Source: Pseudomonas sp. ANT_J12 (GTDB taxonomy: Bacteria; Pseudomonadota; Gammaproteobacteria; Pseudomonadales; Pseudomonadaceae). From it: DNA of 64,000 bases. Shown piece after piece: positions 45,392 through 55,283 of the stretch. The position numbers and the translations under genes were made by a program. Position 1 is the stretch's first letter; each line of letters begins with the position of its first letter. The stretch covers positions 1-64,000 of the forward strand of contig NZ_VOBN01000003.1 of the NCBI RefSeq assembly GCF_008370045.1, written 5' to 3'. The notes beneath the pieces were generated by a model that was given only the letters and a program-made list of their open reading frames with translations, did no database searches and was not told where the DNA came from.

Positions 45392-48300
45392 TCAGCGGAA
45401 ATCCCGGCTGCGCACGTTGATGCCGTCGAGCAAGGGGCTCAGGTCGCTCAACCGCCCGGCAATCAGGTGCCGCACTTCGCCTTCCTTTTCCCAGCGCCCA
45501 TCAACCTTGAGCAACTGCGAGCCGACCAACACCTGGCGCTGGCGTTCGGCCAAATCACGCCAGACCACCACGTTGACGTTGCCGAACTCATCTTCAAGGG
45601 TGACGAAGGTCACGCCGCTGGCGGTGCCCGGTCGTTGGCGGCCGGTGACTAGCCCCGCCACGCTAACGGGGCGGCCATGTTCGACGTCGAGCAATTCCTT
45701 CGAACTGCGACAGCGTCGGGCCTTCAATTCCGGGCGTAACAATGCCAATGGGTGCGGGCCAAGGGTGGTGCCAACTGAGGCGTAATCGGCCTGCAAGTCT
45801 TCGCCCACCGTGGGTTTTGGCAAACACACCTCAGGTTCTTCCTGACGCGGCAACCCGGCGAACAACCCGAGCTGCTTCTGCACCCCCGCCACTTCCCAGC
45901 GCGCCCGATGGCGGTCGCCGGCCAGTCCGCGCAAGGCCCCGGCATCGGCCAGTTGCTCCTGGGCGCGGGCATCGAGTTGCGCCCGTTCGCCGAGGTCGGC
46001 GATGTCGGCAAACGCGCCCCGGGACCGGGCGGCTTCGATGCGCCGGGCATCGTCCTCGCGAAAGCCCTTGATCATGCGCAACCCCATGCGGATCGCCGGT
46101 TGCGCGCCGCTGATCGGTTCCAGGCTGCAATCCCAGTCGCTGGCGCGCACGTCCACCGGGCGAATCTGTAAATGATGCCGGCGGGCGTCCTGCAGAATCT
46201 GGTCCGGGCTGTAGAAACCCATGGGCCAGCTGTTGATCAGCGCACAGGCGAACGCTGCCGGTTCGTGGCATTTGAGCCAGCAACTGGCGTAGGTCAGTAG
46301 GGCGAAACTGGCGGCGTGGGACTCGGGGAAACCGTAGCTGCCGAAGCCCTTGATCTGCTCGAAGATCTGCGCGGCGAACTCTGCCGTGTAGCCGTTTTTC
46401 TTCATTCCGGCGGCGAGGCGATCCTTGTGCGGCTCCAGCCCGCCGTGGCGTTTCCAGGCGGCCATGGAACGGCGCAGTTGATCGGCCTCGCCGGGGCTGT
46501 AATCCGCAGCGACAATCGCGATCTGCATCACCTGTTCCTGGAACAGCGGCACGCCCAGGGTGCGCTTGAGCACGGTTTCCAGTGCCGGGGACGGATAAAC
46601 CTCAGGCTCTTGCTTGTTTCGCCGGCGCAGGTACGGATGCACCATGCCGCCCTGGATCGGCCCCGGTCGGACGATGGCCACCTCGATGACCAAGTCGTAG
46701 AAATTCACCGGTTTGAGCCGGGGCAGCATCGACATCTGTGCCCGGGACTCGATCTGGAACACGCCGATGGTGTCGGCACGACCGATCATTTCGTAGGTGG
46801 GTTTGTCTTCGGACGGAATGGTCGCCAGACTCAGGTCCAGATTTCGGTGACGGCGCAGCAGATCGAAACAGCGGCGAATCGCGCTGAGCATGCCCAAGGC
46901 CAGAATATCGACCTTGAGCAACCCGACCGCGTCGAGGTCGTCCTTGTCCCACTGGATGATGGTGCGCTCGGCCATGGCCGCGTTTTCCACCGGCACCAGG
47001 CTGTCCAGCGGCTGCTCGGAAATCACGAAACCGCCGGGGTGCTGGGACAGGTGCCGGGGAAAGCCGATCAGTTGCCCGGTCAGGCTCAAGACCCGGTGCA
47101 GCACCGGGCTCTCGGGGTCGAAGCCACCTTCCAGCAGGCGTTCGACGGGCGGGGTCTTGTCGCTCCAGTGACCACAACAATCAGCCAGGGCGTTGACCTG
47201 ATCCGGCGGCAGGCCCAAGGCCTTGGCCACATCACGCACCGCGCCGGCCGCGTGATAGGTGCTGACCACCGCCGTCAGCGCGGCGCGGCTGCGGCCATAA
47301 CGCTGGAACACGTACTGCAAGACTTCTTCACGGCGTTCATGCTCGAAATCCACGTCGATGTCCGGTGGCTCGTTGCGCTCCTTCGACAGAAACCGTTCGA
47401 ACAGCAGCGTGGTGCGATCCGGGTCGATTTCGGTGATGCCCAAGGCAAAACACACCGCCGAGTTGGCCGCCGAGCCCCGGCCCTGGCAGAGGATTTTTTG
47501 CTCGCGGGCGAAGCGCACGATGTCGTGAACCGTGAGGAAATAGCTTTCGTAGCCCAGCTCGGCGATCAGCTCCAGTTCTTTGTCGATCTGCTTCAACACC
47601 TTGGCCTGCGGCGGCACCGGCCAGCGCCACTGGACGCCCTCTTCGGTCAAATGCCGCAACCAGGACGTGGCCGTATGACCTTCCGGCACCAGTTCCCGGG
47701 GATATTGATAGCGCAACTGGCCAAGGTCGAAGGTGCAACGCCGGGCGATGACCAGGGTTTCATCGAGCAAGGCTCGTGGATAGAGTTCACCCACGACGTC
47801 GAGGCCGCGCAAATGCCGCTCGCCATTGGGATGCAGGCGCAACCCGGCCGCCGCCACCGGCAGGTGATGGCGGATCGCGGTCATGGTGTCCTGCAAGGCA
47901 CGCCGGCCACGGGCGTGCATGTGCACGTCACCACTGGCCACCGCCGGAATGCGCAGTTCCCTGGCCAGCATCAACAGGTCGTTCAGCCGTCGGCTATCGT
48001 CCTGCCCGCGATGCAACTGGACCGCCAGCCACAGGCGTTCGGCAAAGGCCTGTTTGAGCCAGTGACCTTGGGCAAAATCATCCACCGCGTCCGGCACCCA
48101 CAACGCCAACAATCCCGGCAACGGTTCGCTGAAGTCCTCCCTTAGGACTTGATACTGACCTTTCTGTGTGCGGCGTCGGGCGCGGGTGATCAGCCGACAC
48201 AGCGCCTGATAGCCCTCAAGATTTTCCACCAGCAACACCAGTTTCGGCCCGTCCTCGATACGGATTTCGCTGCCGATGATCAGCGGTAACTCAACCGACT

Positions 48301-48469
48301 TCGCCGCTTGCCACGCCCGGACAATGCCGGCCAGGGTGCATTCATCGGTGATCGCCAGGGCCCGGTAACCCTGCTGTCTGGCCCGTTGAAACAACTCCAG
48401 CGCGCTGGAGGCCCCGCGCTGGAAACTGAAATTCGACAGGCAATGCAGTTCGGCATATTCGACGCTCAT
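45392..48469 (-). CDS. dnaE2: Error-prone DNA polymerase DnaE2
   Basis: The 1025-residue protein has a PHP domain at the N-terminus ([18 protein letters not shown]), a C-family polymerase palm with catalytic aspartates in [16 protein letters not shown] and [15 protein letters not shown], finger and tau-binding parts, and a C-terminal OB fold ([18 protein letters not shown]). DnaE2 lacks the proofreading contacts of DnaE1 and makes damage-induced mutations as the catalytic part of the ImuA-ImuB-DnaE2 mutasome. The start at 48469 overlaps the imuB stop. It is the last gene of the SOS cassette. Confidence 0.95.
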   Translation of the reverse strand: MSVEYAELHCLSNFSFQRGASSALELFQRARQQGYRALAITDECTLAGIVRAWQAAKSVELPLIIGSEIRIEDGPKLVLLVENLEGYQALCRLITRARRRTQKGQYQVLREDFSEPLPGLLALWVPDAVDDFAQGHWLKQAFAERLWLAVQLHRGQDDSRRLNDLLMLARELRIPAVASGDVHMHARGRRALQDTMTAIRHHLPVAAAGLRLHPNGERHLRGLDVVGELYPRALLDETLVIARRCTFDLGQLRYQYPRELVPEGHTATSWLRHLTEEGVQWRWPVPPQAKVLKQIDKELELIAELGYESYFLTVHDIVRFAREQKILCQGRGSAANSAVCFALGITEIDPDRTTLLFERFLSKERNEPPDIDVDFEHERREEVLQYVFQRYGRSRAALTAVVSTYHAAGAVRDVAKALGLPPDQVNALADCCGHWSDKTPPVERLLEGGFDPESPVLHRVLSLTGQLIGFPRHLSQHPGGFVISEQPLDSLVPVENAAMAERTIIQWDKDDLDAVGLLKVDILALGMLSAIRRCFDLLRRHRNLDLSLATIPSEDKPTYEMIGRADTIGVFQIESRAQMSMLPRLKPVNFYDLVIEVAIVRPGPIQGGMVHPYLRRRNKQEPEVYPSPALETVLKRTLGVPLFQEQVMQIAIVAADYSPGEADQLRRSMAAWKRHGGLEPHKDRLAAGMKKNGYTAEFAAQIFEQIKGFGSYGFPESHAASFALLTYASCWLKCHEPAAFACALINSWPMGFYSPDQILQDARRHHLQIRPVDVRASDWDCSLEPISGAQPAIRMGLRMIKGFREDDARRIEAARSRGAFADIADLGERAQLDARAQEQLADAGALRGLAGDRHRARWEVAGVQKQLGLFAGLPRQEEPEVCLPKPTVGEDLQADYASVGTTLGPHPLALLRPELKARRCRSSKELLDVEHGRPVSVAGLVTGRQRPGTASGVTFVTLEDEFGNVNVVVWRDLAERQRQVLVGSQLLKVDGRWEKEGEVRHLIAGRLSDLSPLLDGINVRSRDFR

Positions 48470-49881
48470 GCAAACCAGCCTTGCAGCCACAACGGGCCGC
48501 CCTCACCCACCACACGATAGGCCCAGCCTTGCTGGCCGGCGCGGGTCTGGATCAGGTAATAATCCCGGCGCACATCGGCGCCATCCCACCAACCGGACTC
48601 GATGCGTTCCGGCCCCATGAGAATCCGCGCCGAACCTTCGTGCACCGCCAGCGGTTCGGTCAGCAGCCATCCCGGCCGATGGACTCCCGGCAATCCGCCG
48701 CAGAACTGGTTATCGACGCGGGTCTGCCACGCACACTCGGGGCGGTGATCGGCCTGAAAACGCAAACCCTGCACCGCCTCATCCCCCAGCCGTGCCCGCA
48801 GGCGTTCGCGCAACTGCTCCCAGGGCAAGGACTGCTGCGGGCGGTCGTCGAACAGTTCCTGGCGCTGGGGCACGAAGCTCGGCAAGTCTTCGGCGCGCAG
48901 GCGAAAACCGCGCACCGGGGCCTCGACCTGTACTTGCTCCAAGCGGCCCCGGGCCAGTTCGAAGAGCATCGCCGGATCACGCTCGGCGCTGAGCAGCCCG
49001 ACCTTGATCACGCTGTCCGGCAACCCGGCGTGTTCCAGGTGCAGGTCGAAACGCTGCACACCGCTGTCCCGGCCGCAAAGGAATGCCGACAGATCCCCGG
49101 TCAACCGGCGCAATGGAAACAGCAGCGCCTGATGGGATTGCACGTCGAAGTTGAGCTCGATGCGCACATCGAAGCGATCTGGCGGCAGGTAGAACGCCAG
49201 GGCCAGGTGCCGCAGACCGAGCAAGGCGTCCAGATGCTTGAGCACCGGGGCCTCGAAACGCCGGGCCAGGGTATGTCGCGGCAGCGCTTGCACCTGGCTC
49301 AGGGTGCGCAGGCCCATGCGCGACAACGCCGTGGCCACCGTGGGTTCCAGGGCGATGCGGTCGACCGGCAGTTGTCCCAGGTGATAACGCAAGGCTTGAT
49401 CGTCCGGCACCACCAGCCCGTCATACACGTTGGCCAGCACCCGCGCCGCCACCGGGTTGGGCGCGGCGACGATGCGGTGACGAAAACCCAGTTCGCTGAG
49501 TTCGCTGCGCAGCCGTGCCTCAAACGTAGTCCAGGGCCCGAACAGGCCCAGGCTCGACTCGATTTCAAACACCACCGCGCGCGGGTAATGCACGCTGACC
49601 TGGGAACTGAAGCGATAAGCCCAGGCCGCGAGGAACTGCTGCCAGTGTTCGATCTCGGCGGCGTCGTACTCGGCAGTGACAAAGCCTTTGCTCAGGGCCT
49701 GGGCCGCGGTCATCGACTGGCCCGGGCGCAAGCCCAGCGCCCGCGCCGCGCCGTTGACCGCTTGCAGCACCCGGCGCTGGGCCGGGCCGGTCAGCAGCGC
49801 CAACGGCTCATCGGGATCAGGGCGCTGGCGCAGTACCGCGTCCAGCGCCAATTGTGGGAACAGAATGCACACCCAGCGCAT
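48466..49881 (-). CDS. imuB: Y-family polymerase homologue ImuB
   Basis: The 471-residue protein is a Y-family polymerase relative ([63 protein letters not shown]). ImuB proteins usually lack the catalytic acidic residues and serve as hub binding the beta clamp, ImuA and DnaE2. The expected catalytic D/E pair is not evident here either. TTGAGGTTGCC lies ahead of ATG 49881. The gene overlaps dnaE2 by 4 bp and starts 7 bp after imuA. Confidence 0.93.
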   Translation of the reverse strand: MRWVCILFPQLALDAVLRQRPDPDEPLALLTGPAQRRVLQAVNGAARALGLRPGQSMTAAQALSKGFVTAEYDAAEIEHWQQFLAAWAYRFSSQVSVHYPRAVVFEIESSLGLFGPWTTFEARLRSELSELGFRHRIVAAPNPVAARVLANVYDGLVVPDDQALRYHLGQLPVDRIALEPTVATALSRMGLRTLSQVQALPRHTLARRFEAPVLKHLDALLGLRHLALAFYLPPDRFDVRIELNFDVQSHQALLFPLRRLTGDLSAFLCGRDSGVQRFDLHLEHAGLPDSVIKVGLLSAERDPAMLFELARGRLEQVQVEAPVRGFRLRAEDLPSFVPQRQELFDDRPQQSLPWEQLRERLRARLGDEAVQGLRFQADHRPECAWQTRVDNQFCGGLPGVHRPGWLLTEPLAVHEGSARILMGPERIESGWWDGADVRRDYYLIQTRAGQQGWAYRVVGEGGPLWLQGWFA

Positions 49882-49888
49882 GGCAACC

Positions 49889-50506
49889 TCAATGTCCCAT
49901 GGCAAAGGCAATCGGCGCCGTACGGGCCAATCCACCCCGGCACTTCAAGACCCGCAACTGCGCAGGTTTCGCGTCGATGGCTATGCGCAGGGCTGCCGGC
50001 GAAGGGTTGACCGCTTCGGCCAGCGAGCGATAGGCAAATGCCAGGGTCGAGCCGGTTTCCGCCGCCACCTGCAAGCGTCGCAAGGCGCGGTCATCGGCCT
50101 TGTGCGGCCAACACAGCACTGCGCCGCAACTGCCCGAGCGCAGGCATTGTTCCGCCGCCCACAAGGCATCCCGTTCGCTGGCCTGGATGATCGACAACTG
50201 ACGCAGATCGACCCCGGCGTTCTGCCAGGCCTGGGGATACGGCACGTACGGCGGCGCGATCAGCACGATGCGCTCGCCCGCCGCCGACAGCCGTGCCAGC
50301 GCCGGCCACACCAGTTGCAACTCGCCCACGCCCTGCCCGGCCAAGAGGATTTCGGTCAGCGCCGCTTCCGGCCAGCCGCCGGTAGGCAATGCCGCATCCA
50401 GCGCGGCATGCCCGGTGGGTTGCGGGCTGACGGCCGGGGGCGCAGGCCGGCCCTTCCAGACCTGGCCGCCATTGAACAGCGTATCCAACGCAACGACGGC
50501 GCCCAT
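49889..50506 (-). CDS. imuA: RecA-like mutasome protein ImuA
   Basis: The 205-residue protein has a RecA/SulA-like fold: HAALDAALPTGGWPEAALTEIL, ERIVLIAPPYVPYPQAWQ and a C-terminal KCRGGLARTAPIAFAM tail. ImuA (also called SulA2-like) works with ImuB and DnaE2 in SOS mutagenesis and controls RecA. The ATG overlaps the lexA2 stop (4 bp). AAGGGTG lies ahead of it. Confidence 0.92.
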   Translation of the reverse strand: MGAVVALDTLFNGGQVWKGRPAPPAVSPQPTGHAALDAALPTGGWPEAALTEILLAGQGVGELQLVWPALARLSAAGERIVLIAPPYVPYPQAWQNAGVDLRQLSIIQASERDALWAAEQCLRSGSCGAVLCWPHKADDRALRRLQVAAETGSTLAFAYRSLAEAVNPSPAALRIAIDAKPAQLRVLKCRGGLARTAPIAFAMGH

Positions 50507-51123
50507 CACCCTTGCCTCACCAGACCGCAGAACACCCCTTCGATGGCCAGGTCCTGATCGGCTTCGACGATGATCGGTTGATAGGCCGGGTTGCGCGGCA
50601 GCAGTCGCACCGTATCGCCAACCCGTTCGAAACGCTTGATGGTGACTTCGCCGTCGAGCCGCGCCACCACGATCTGGCCATTGAGCGCCTCGGGGTTGCG
50701 GTGCACGCCCACCAGGTCGCCGTCGAGAATGCCGTCCTCGATCATCGAATCGCCCTGGACCCGCAGCAAGTAGTCCGGCACCCGGGAAAACATCGACGGA
50801 TCGAACAGCAAGCGGCTGTGCACTTCGGCATCGGCGCCAATCGGCGCACCCGCCGCCACCCGGCCGAGCACCGGGATGTCCAGCCACTCCGGGCGCGCCG
50901 GTTGCCCGAGCAGACGAATGCCCCGGGCCTGATTGGGGTTGACCTCGATAAACCCGGCTTCGGTCAGCGCCAGCACATGCTTGCGCGCCACGCTGCGGGA
51001 GGCGAAACCAAAGGCCTCGCTGATTTCAGCGAGGCTCGGGGACTGGCCGTGCTCCGCGATTCGATCACGGATAAAGGTCAGGATGGCGGTACGGCGGGGA
51101 GTGAGAGTCGTCATGGAGTACAT
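50506..51123 (-). CDS. lexA2: LexA2 repressor of the imuAB-dnaE2 cassette
   Basis: The 205-residue LexA paralogue has an N-terminal HTH (LTPRRTAILTFIRDRI; SPSLAEISEAFGFASRSVARKH), the self-cleavage site AG of VAAGAP and the Ser-Lys dyad (S in VQGDSMI, K in EVTIKRF). It should repress its own operon and be cleaved on RecA activation. A palindromic GTAC-N4-GTAC operator overlaps the start. I used ATG 51123, which has AAAGAG 6 bases upstream; ATG 51114 would give a three-residue shorter protein. Confidence 0.93.
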   Translation of the reverse strand: MYSMTTLTPRRTAILTFIRDRIAEHGQSPSLAEISEAFGFASRSVARKHVLALTEAGFIEVNPNQARGIRLLGQPARPEWLDIPVLGRVAAGAPIGADAEVHSRLLFDPSMFSRVPDYLLRVQGDSMIEDGILDGDLVGVHRNPEALNGQIVVARLDGEVTIKRFERVGDTVRLLPRNPAYQPIIVEADQDLAIEGVFCGLVRQG

Positions 51124-51129
51124 TTGTAC
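51118..51129. promoter_or_regulatory. LexA2 operator (SOS box variant)
   Basis: GTAC-AAAT-GTAC (minus strand) is a perfect palindrome, related to the GTAC-N4-GTGC type reported for Pseudomonas putida LexA2. It overlaps the lexA2 ATG at 51123 and no other copy is obvious nearby. Confidence 0.8.
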
Positions 51130-51175
51130 TCTTTTGGCGTTTTTCTGGCAACGACCACTAATCGGTAGACGCTGA

Positions 51176-51245
51176 CTGTAGGAGCCAGGCTTGTCTGCGA
51201 TGGCGTGCATGAGATCGCTATCGCGGGCAAGCCTGGCTCCTACAG
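51176..51245. repeat. REP family A element
   Basis: CTGTAGGAGCCAGGCTTG and GGGCAAGCCTGGCTCCTACAG arms. It lies between lexA2 and the LysR gene; the LysR stop codon falls within its right arm. Confidence 0.88.
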
Positions 51246-52169
51246 TCGGTGTGTACAGGGCGCGAGGCCATCCAGGAAATCGGCGATGTAATCGATAAAC
51301 GCCACCACCTTCGCCGTCGCCCGCCGATGGCTCGGGTACACCGCCAGAATGTGCGCGCCGAAGCTGTCCGGGTCGATGGCGTAATCCGCCATCAGCCGCA
51401 CCAGCCGCCCATCAGCGATGTACGGCGCGGCGCTCCACAACGGTGTGTGCAGCAAGCCGCGCCCGGCCAGGGCATTGGCCAGCAGCAAGTCGTAATTGTC
51501 GCTGCGCAGCCGGGGCGACTGGGGCTGCGGCAGGCTCAAACGCTGGCCGTCGCGTTCTGCCCACCAGAATTCGCGGCTGAGCAACGGATGGCGATACAGC
51601 AGCCATTCGTGCTGATCGAGGGTTTGCGGCGTCACCGGCACGCCCTTGCGCGCCAGATAGGCCGGGCTGGCGCACAACGCCAGGCGATTGCTGCCGACGA
51701 CCCGGGCGATCAGCCCCGGCAAGTCGTCATGGCCCTCACGCAGGGCCAGGTCGTAGCCGCTTTCCAGCAGATTGACGAACTCGTCGCACAAATCCACTTG
51801 CAGGTTGATCTGCGGGTATTGCTCCAGAAAACCGCCACACACCTGATCCAGAAACGCCTGCCCATACGCCAGCGGCGCGGTGATTTTCAGGCTGCCGCGC
51901 AGGCCATGCTGCATTTGCTCGACTTCCTCGCCGACCTCCTCCAGCCGCTGCAACACCTGGCGCGCGGTTTCCAGATACAGCCGCCCCACTTCCGTCAGCA
52001 GAATCCGCCGGGTGCTGCGCTCGAACAATCGCGCACCCAGCTCGGCTTCGAGGTGATTGACCGCTTTGGTCAGGGCCGACGGGGTCTTGCCCAGTTGCTC
52101 GGCGGCGCGGCTGAAACTGCCGAGCTGCGCGGTGACCACGAACATTTTCAATGCGCCCAACTTGTCCAT
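51240..52169 (-). CDS. LysR-family transcriptional regulator
   Basis: The 309-residue protein has a LysR HTH (MDKLGALKMFVVTAQLGSF, RAAEQLGKTPSALTKAVNH; about 1-60) and a substrate-binding domain. It resembles the group that regulates divergently transcribed genes, and the amidohydrolase gene starts 104 bp away on the other strand. The final codons CTG TAG come from REP sequence, so its last residue is REP-derived. Target and ligand are unknown. Start at 52169 matches the usual family N-terminus. Confidence 0.9.
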   Translation of the reverse strand: MDKLGALKMFVVTAQLGSFSRAAEQLGKTPSALTKAVNHLEAELGARLFERSTRRILLTEVGRLYLETARQVLQRLEEVGEEVEQMQHGLRGSLKITAPLAYGQAFLDQVCGGFLEQYPQINLQVDLCDEFVNLLESGYDLALREGHDDLPGLIARVVGSNRLALCASPAYLARKGVPVTPQTLDQHEWLLYRHPLLSREFWWAERDGQRLSLPQPQSPRLRSDNYDLLLANALAGRGLLHTPLWSAAPYIADGRLVRLMADYAIDPDSFGAHILAVYPSHRRATAKVVAFIDYIADFLDGLAPCTHRL

Positions 52170-52272
52170 GCTTTTTCCATTCAGGCAAAAACGTTTTTCG
52201 TGAGGCAGGCGTTCTGCTGAGCGCGGGCAGCCACTAATCTGGCCATCAGACGCAATAACAAGGAAACATTCA

Positions 52273-54015
52273 ATGAAAAGATTCATCCCGAATCTGTTGA
52301 TGGCCGCTGTTAGTTTTGCCTCGATGGAAGCCATGGCCGCCACCGATCTGGTGCTGCTCAATGGCAAGATTTTCACCGCCGACCGCACCCAACCGAAGGT
52401 GCAGGCCCTGGCGGTAGAGAACGGCAAGGTGCTGAAAGTCGGCACTGACGCACAGATCAAAGCCCTGATCGACGCCAATACCCAAGTCATCGACCTCGGT
52501 GGCAAGACCCTGATGCCCGGGCTGATCGACAGCCATTCCCACGCGGTGTTCGGCGGCCTGGAAATGGTCTCGGCGAATATGCAAGACGAGGTGGTCAGCC
52601 TCGACGAACTGGAAAAACGCCTGCGCGGCTGGCGTGACGATGGCAAGGCCAAACACGGCGATGTGTTGAGCGTGGCCGGCATGAGTTCGGCGTATTGGGC
52701 GCAGGCCGAACCCTTCGGCAAAAAATTCAACAGCGGCGAATGGGCCAACGTGCCCGTGGTCTTCACCGGCAGCGACCACCACACCGCGTGGGCCAATAAC
52801 GTAATGCTCGAACGCGCCGGCATCGATGCCGCGCTGCTGAAAACCCTGCCGGACGCCGAGAAAGACACGATCGGCAAACGCGCCGATGGCAGCCCCAACG
52901 GGTTCCTGGTAGACGCCGGTTGGGACCGGGTCGCCTCGAAAATGCCGGTGCCGAGCGCCGCCGACATGCTCAAGGCCGCGCAATCGGCGATGCGCTACAA
53001 CAACAGCCTCGGCATCACGGCGTGGATGGACCCCGCCGCCAACGCCGCGCCGGGCGAGCCGGTGTTCGCGCTCAAGCCCACGGAGAAGACCGTCGGTGTG
53101 CTGCCGGCCTATAAAGCGCTGTCGGAAACCGGCGACATGAGCGTCCACGTCGCCGCGCTGCTGGTGGCCAATCCGAAAAGCGTGCCGGCCGATCTCGACG
53201 TGCTGGACAAGGTCCGCCAGCAGTTCCAGGGCATTCCCAACCTGACGCTGCCGGGGATCAAGATCTTCGCCGACGGCGTGATCGAATACCCGGCGCAGAG
53301 CGCGGCGATGATCGATCCGTACAGCAACTCGCACAAACAGGGCGAGTTGCTGATCGATCCCAAGCATTTCGGCGAACTGGTCAGCGCCATCGACCAGCGT
53401 GGCTGGCTGGTGCACATCCACGCCATCGGCGACCGCGCGGTGCGTGAATCCCTGAACGGCATCGCCCAGGCGCGCAAGGATCGCCAGAGCGGCGTGACCC
53501 ACTCGATCACCCACCTGCAAATGGTCAACCCGAAGGAGTTTGCGCGGTTCAAGCCGCTGAACGTGATCGCCTCGATGCAACTGCTGTGGGCCACGGCCGA
53601 CGATTACACCCTGGACATGATCAAACCCTACGTCAGCGCCCTGGCCTTCCGTTATCAATACCCGGCGCACTCGCTGCTCAAACAGGGCGCGACCATTGCC
53701 GGGGCCAGCGACTGGCCGGTGTCCACGCCCAATCCGTTTAATGCCATGGCCCAGGCGATCACCCGCAAAGGTCCGCTGGGTGTGCTGAATGCCGATGAAC
53801 GCCTGGACCGCGAAACCCTGTTCTACGCCTACACCCTCAACGCGGCGCGGACCATCGGGCTGGAGAAGCAGATCGGTTCGCTGACCGCCGGCAAACAGGC
53901 CGATTTCATCGTGCTGGATCGCGATGTGTTCACGGTCGATAACAAAGCTCTGAACGACACCAAAGTCTTGCAAACCTGGTTTGCCGGACGCGAAGTCTAC
54001 GCACCGACCCTATAA
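52273..54015 (+). CDS. YtcJ-like periplasmic amidohydrolase
   Basis: The 580-residue protein has a Sec-type signal peptide (residues 1-23, ending AMAA) and a complete amidohydrolase-3 metal site: HxH in LIDSHSHAVFGG, HIHAIGDRAV, SITHLQM, and the aspartate of AGASDWPVSTPNPF. It is expected to cleave an amide, ester or carbamate in the periplasm. AAGGAAACATTCA precedes the ATG. It is divergent from a LysR regulator and followed by a TorF-type porin, which may let the substrate in. Confidence 0.88.
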   Translation: MKRFIPNLLMAAVSFASMEAMAATDLVLLNGKIFTADRTQPKVQALAVENGKVLKVGTDAQIKALIDANTQVIDLGGKTLMPGLIDSHSHAVFGGLEMVSANMQDEVVSLDELEKRLRGWRDDGKAKHGDVLSVAGMSSAYWAQAEPFGKKFNSGEWANVPVVFTGSDHHTAWANNVMLERAGIDAALLKTLPDAEKDTIGKRADGSPNGFLVDAGWDRVASKMPVPSAADMLKAAQSAMRYNNSLGITAWMDPAANAAPGEPVFALKPTEKTVGVLPAYKALSETGDMSVHVAALLVANPKSVPADLDVLDKVRQQFQGIPNLTLPGIKIFADGVIEYPAQSAAMIDPYSNSHKQGELLIDPKHFGELVSAIDQRGWLVHIHAIGDRAVRESLNGIAQARKDRQSGVTHSITHLQMVNPKEFARFKPLNVIASMQLLWATADDYTLDMIKPYVSALAFRYQYPAHSLLKQGATIAGASDWPVSTPNPFNAMAQAITRKGPLGVLNADERLDRETLFYAYTLNAARTIGLEKQIGSLTAGKQADFIVLDRDVFTVDNKALNDTKVLQTWFAGREVYAPTL

Positions 54016-54113
54016 GAAACCCTCTTGCTGCCCTGCCCCTGCGACCGTCGCCGGGGTGTGGCGCAGCCTTGCCCGAAAACTGCCCAGAACAATCACAACA
54101 AAGGCACCGTCCC

Positions 54114-54866
54114 ATGAAAGCTTTCACCCTGTTCGCCCTCCGCTCTTTAACTTTGTTGCCGTTAAGCCTGCTGCCCTTGAGCAGCCAGGCCATCCCCTTG
54201 AATGACGATTTCAACCTGCTGGTGGACCTGACCCTGGCCAGCGATTACCGCACCCGCGGCATCTCGCAAACCCAGAACGATCCCGCCATGCAGGCCGGAG
54301 TCACTCTGGCTCACAGCAGTGGTTTGTATGCGGGTGTATGGAGTTCGAATGTCGATTTCGGCGGCGGCCTGAAAACCCGCCAGGAAATCGATTACTACGC
54401 CGGTTGGCTGTGGCAGGCGACCGATGCCGTGAGCCTGGACCTCGGCTATTTGAAGTACGCCTACCCCAAGGAAGGCCAGTTCAATCAGAGCGAAACCTAC
54501 GGCATTCTCAGCGTGTATGGGGTGAAGCTCGCCGCCTATTATTCGGCGGATGCGCCGGGCATCGACAGCCAGCAGAGTTCGCTCTACAGCTACATCGGCT
54601 ACGAAACCGAATTGCCCTACGACTTGGGTTTGAAACTGCGCTACGGCGAAATGGACTTCAAGGACCCGCACCTGTACGCCTCGAACGGCCACGCCGAAGA
54701 CGCGTACCACGAATGGGAAGTGAAGCTGACCCATGAACTGGCCGGGGTGTTGCTGGGGGTCAGCTACATCGACACCGACCTGTCGCAAAGCCAATGCGCC
54801 AGCAATTGGGGGTTTGGTGATGTGTGCACGGCGACGGTGGTGGCGAGCGTCAGTAAATCGTTCTGA
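54114..54866 (+). CDS. TorF family outer-membrane protein
   Basis: The 250-residue protein has a signal peptide (about 1-26, ending SSQA) and alternating beta strands typical of the TorF/TIGR02001 porin group (DYRTRGISQTQNDPAMQAGV at the N-terminus and a C-terminal SVSKSF with terminal Phe, which is an outer-membrane insertion signal). It starts 99 bp after the amidohydrolase gene; AAAGG precedes the ATG. The pair may form a small uptake-and-hydrolysis unit. The porin class is loosely characterised. Confidence 0.85.
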   Translation: MKAFTLFALRSLTLLPLSLLPLSSQAIPLNDDFNLLVDLTLASDYRTRGISQTQNDPAMQAGVTLAHSSGLYAGVWSSNVDFGGGLKTRQEIDYYAGWLWQATDAVSLDLGYLKYAYPKEGQFNQSETYGILSVYGVKLAAYYSADAPGIDSQQSSLYSYIGYETELPYDLGLKLRYGEMDFKDPHLYASNGHAEDAYHEWEVKLTHELAGVLLGVSYIDTDLSQSQCASNWGFGDVCTATVVASVSKSF

Positions 54867-54899
54867 ACCGCCGACACCTGCGGAACTGATCCGGTGAAC

Positions 54900-54973
54900 C
54901 GTAGGAGCGAGGCTTGCCCGCGAAGGCGGTGTGTCAGGGGCATCGCCTTCGCGGGCAAGCCTCGCTCCTACAG
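54900..54973. repeat. REP family A element
   Basis: CGTAGGAGCGAGGCTTGCCC and GGGCAAGCCTCGCTCCTACAG arms with the spacer GGCGGTGTGTCAGGGG. It lies between the porin gene and the DUF971 gene. Confidence 0.9.
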
Positions 54974-55007
54974 GGTTCCGGTCAGACAGCCGCGTTTCGG
55001 GCAGGGA

Positions 55008-55283
55008 TCAGGTCAATTCTGCGAGATAGGGCCACGGATAGATGCCGCGTTCGTGGCCGTCGCTGAACACCAGTTGCAGGCCGTAGCCCTGGCTATTCAA
55101 CTCGACCACGCGAATCCGCGAATCGACCTTCACGGTCAGCCCTTGCAGCCGAAACGCCCGGCATTGCGAGCACGGGCACTGGCGGCGCAGGTCGGCGTGA
55201 TCGAGCAATTGCTCGCGCCCATCCGGCCAGTTCAGCCGCAATTGCTGTCTGCTCTGGGAATTACCCACCGCCAGCGGGTTCAT
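55008..55283 (-). CDS. DUF971 protein
   Basis: The 91-residue protein is a DUF971 domain (gamma-butyrobetaine-hydroxylase N-terminal-like), with LRLNWPDGREQLLDHADLR and a C-P-C-S-Q-C cluster (CPCSQCRAF) and GIYPWPYLAEL. The cysteines may bind a metal or Fe-S cluster, and the domain is sometimes fused to Mrp-type Fe-S carriers. It is the last gene of the AprA-like operon, overlapping the HEAT-repeat gene by 4 bp. Possible role: cluster delivery; inference only. Confidence 0.85.
   Translation of the reverse strand: MNPLAVGNSQSRQQLRLNWPDGREQLLDHADLRRQCPCSQCRAFRLQGLTVKVDSRIRVVELNSQGYGLQLVFSDGHERGIYPWPYLAELT

Noticed and set aside
46316..48145. 609-codon frame antisense to dnaE2
   Set aside because: dnaE2 motifs cover the region on the other strand; the mirror frame has no domain.
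52170..52973. N-terminal extension of the LysR gene into the amidohydrolase region
   Set aside because: The frame stays open, but the family start at 52169 and the divergent gene at 52273 explain the region.
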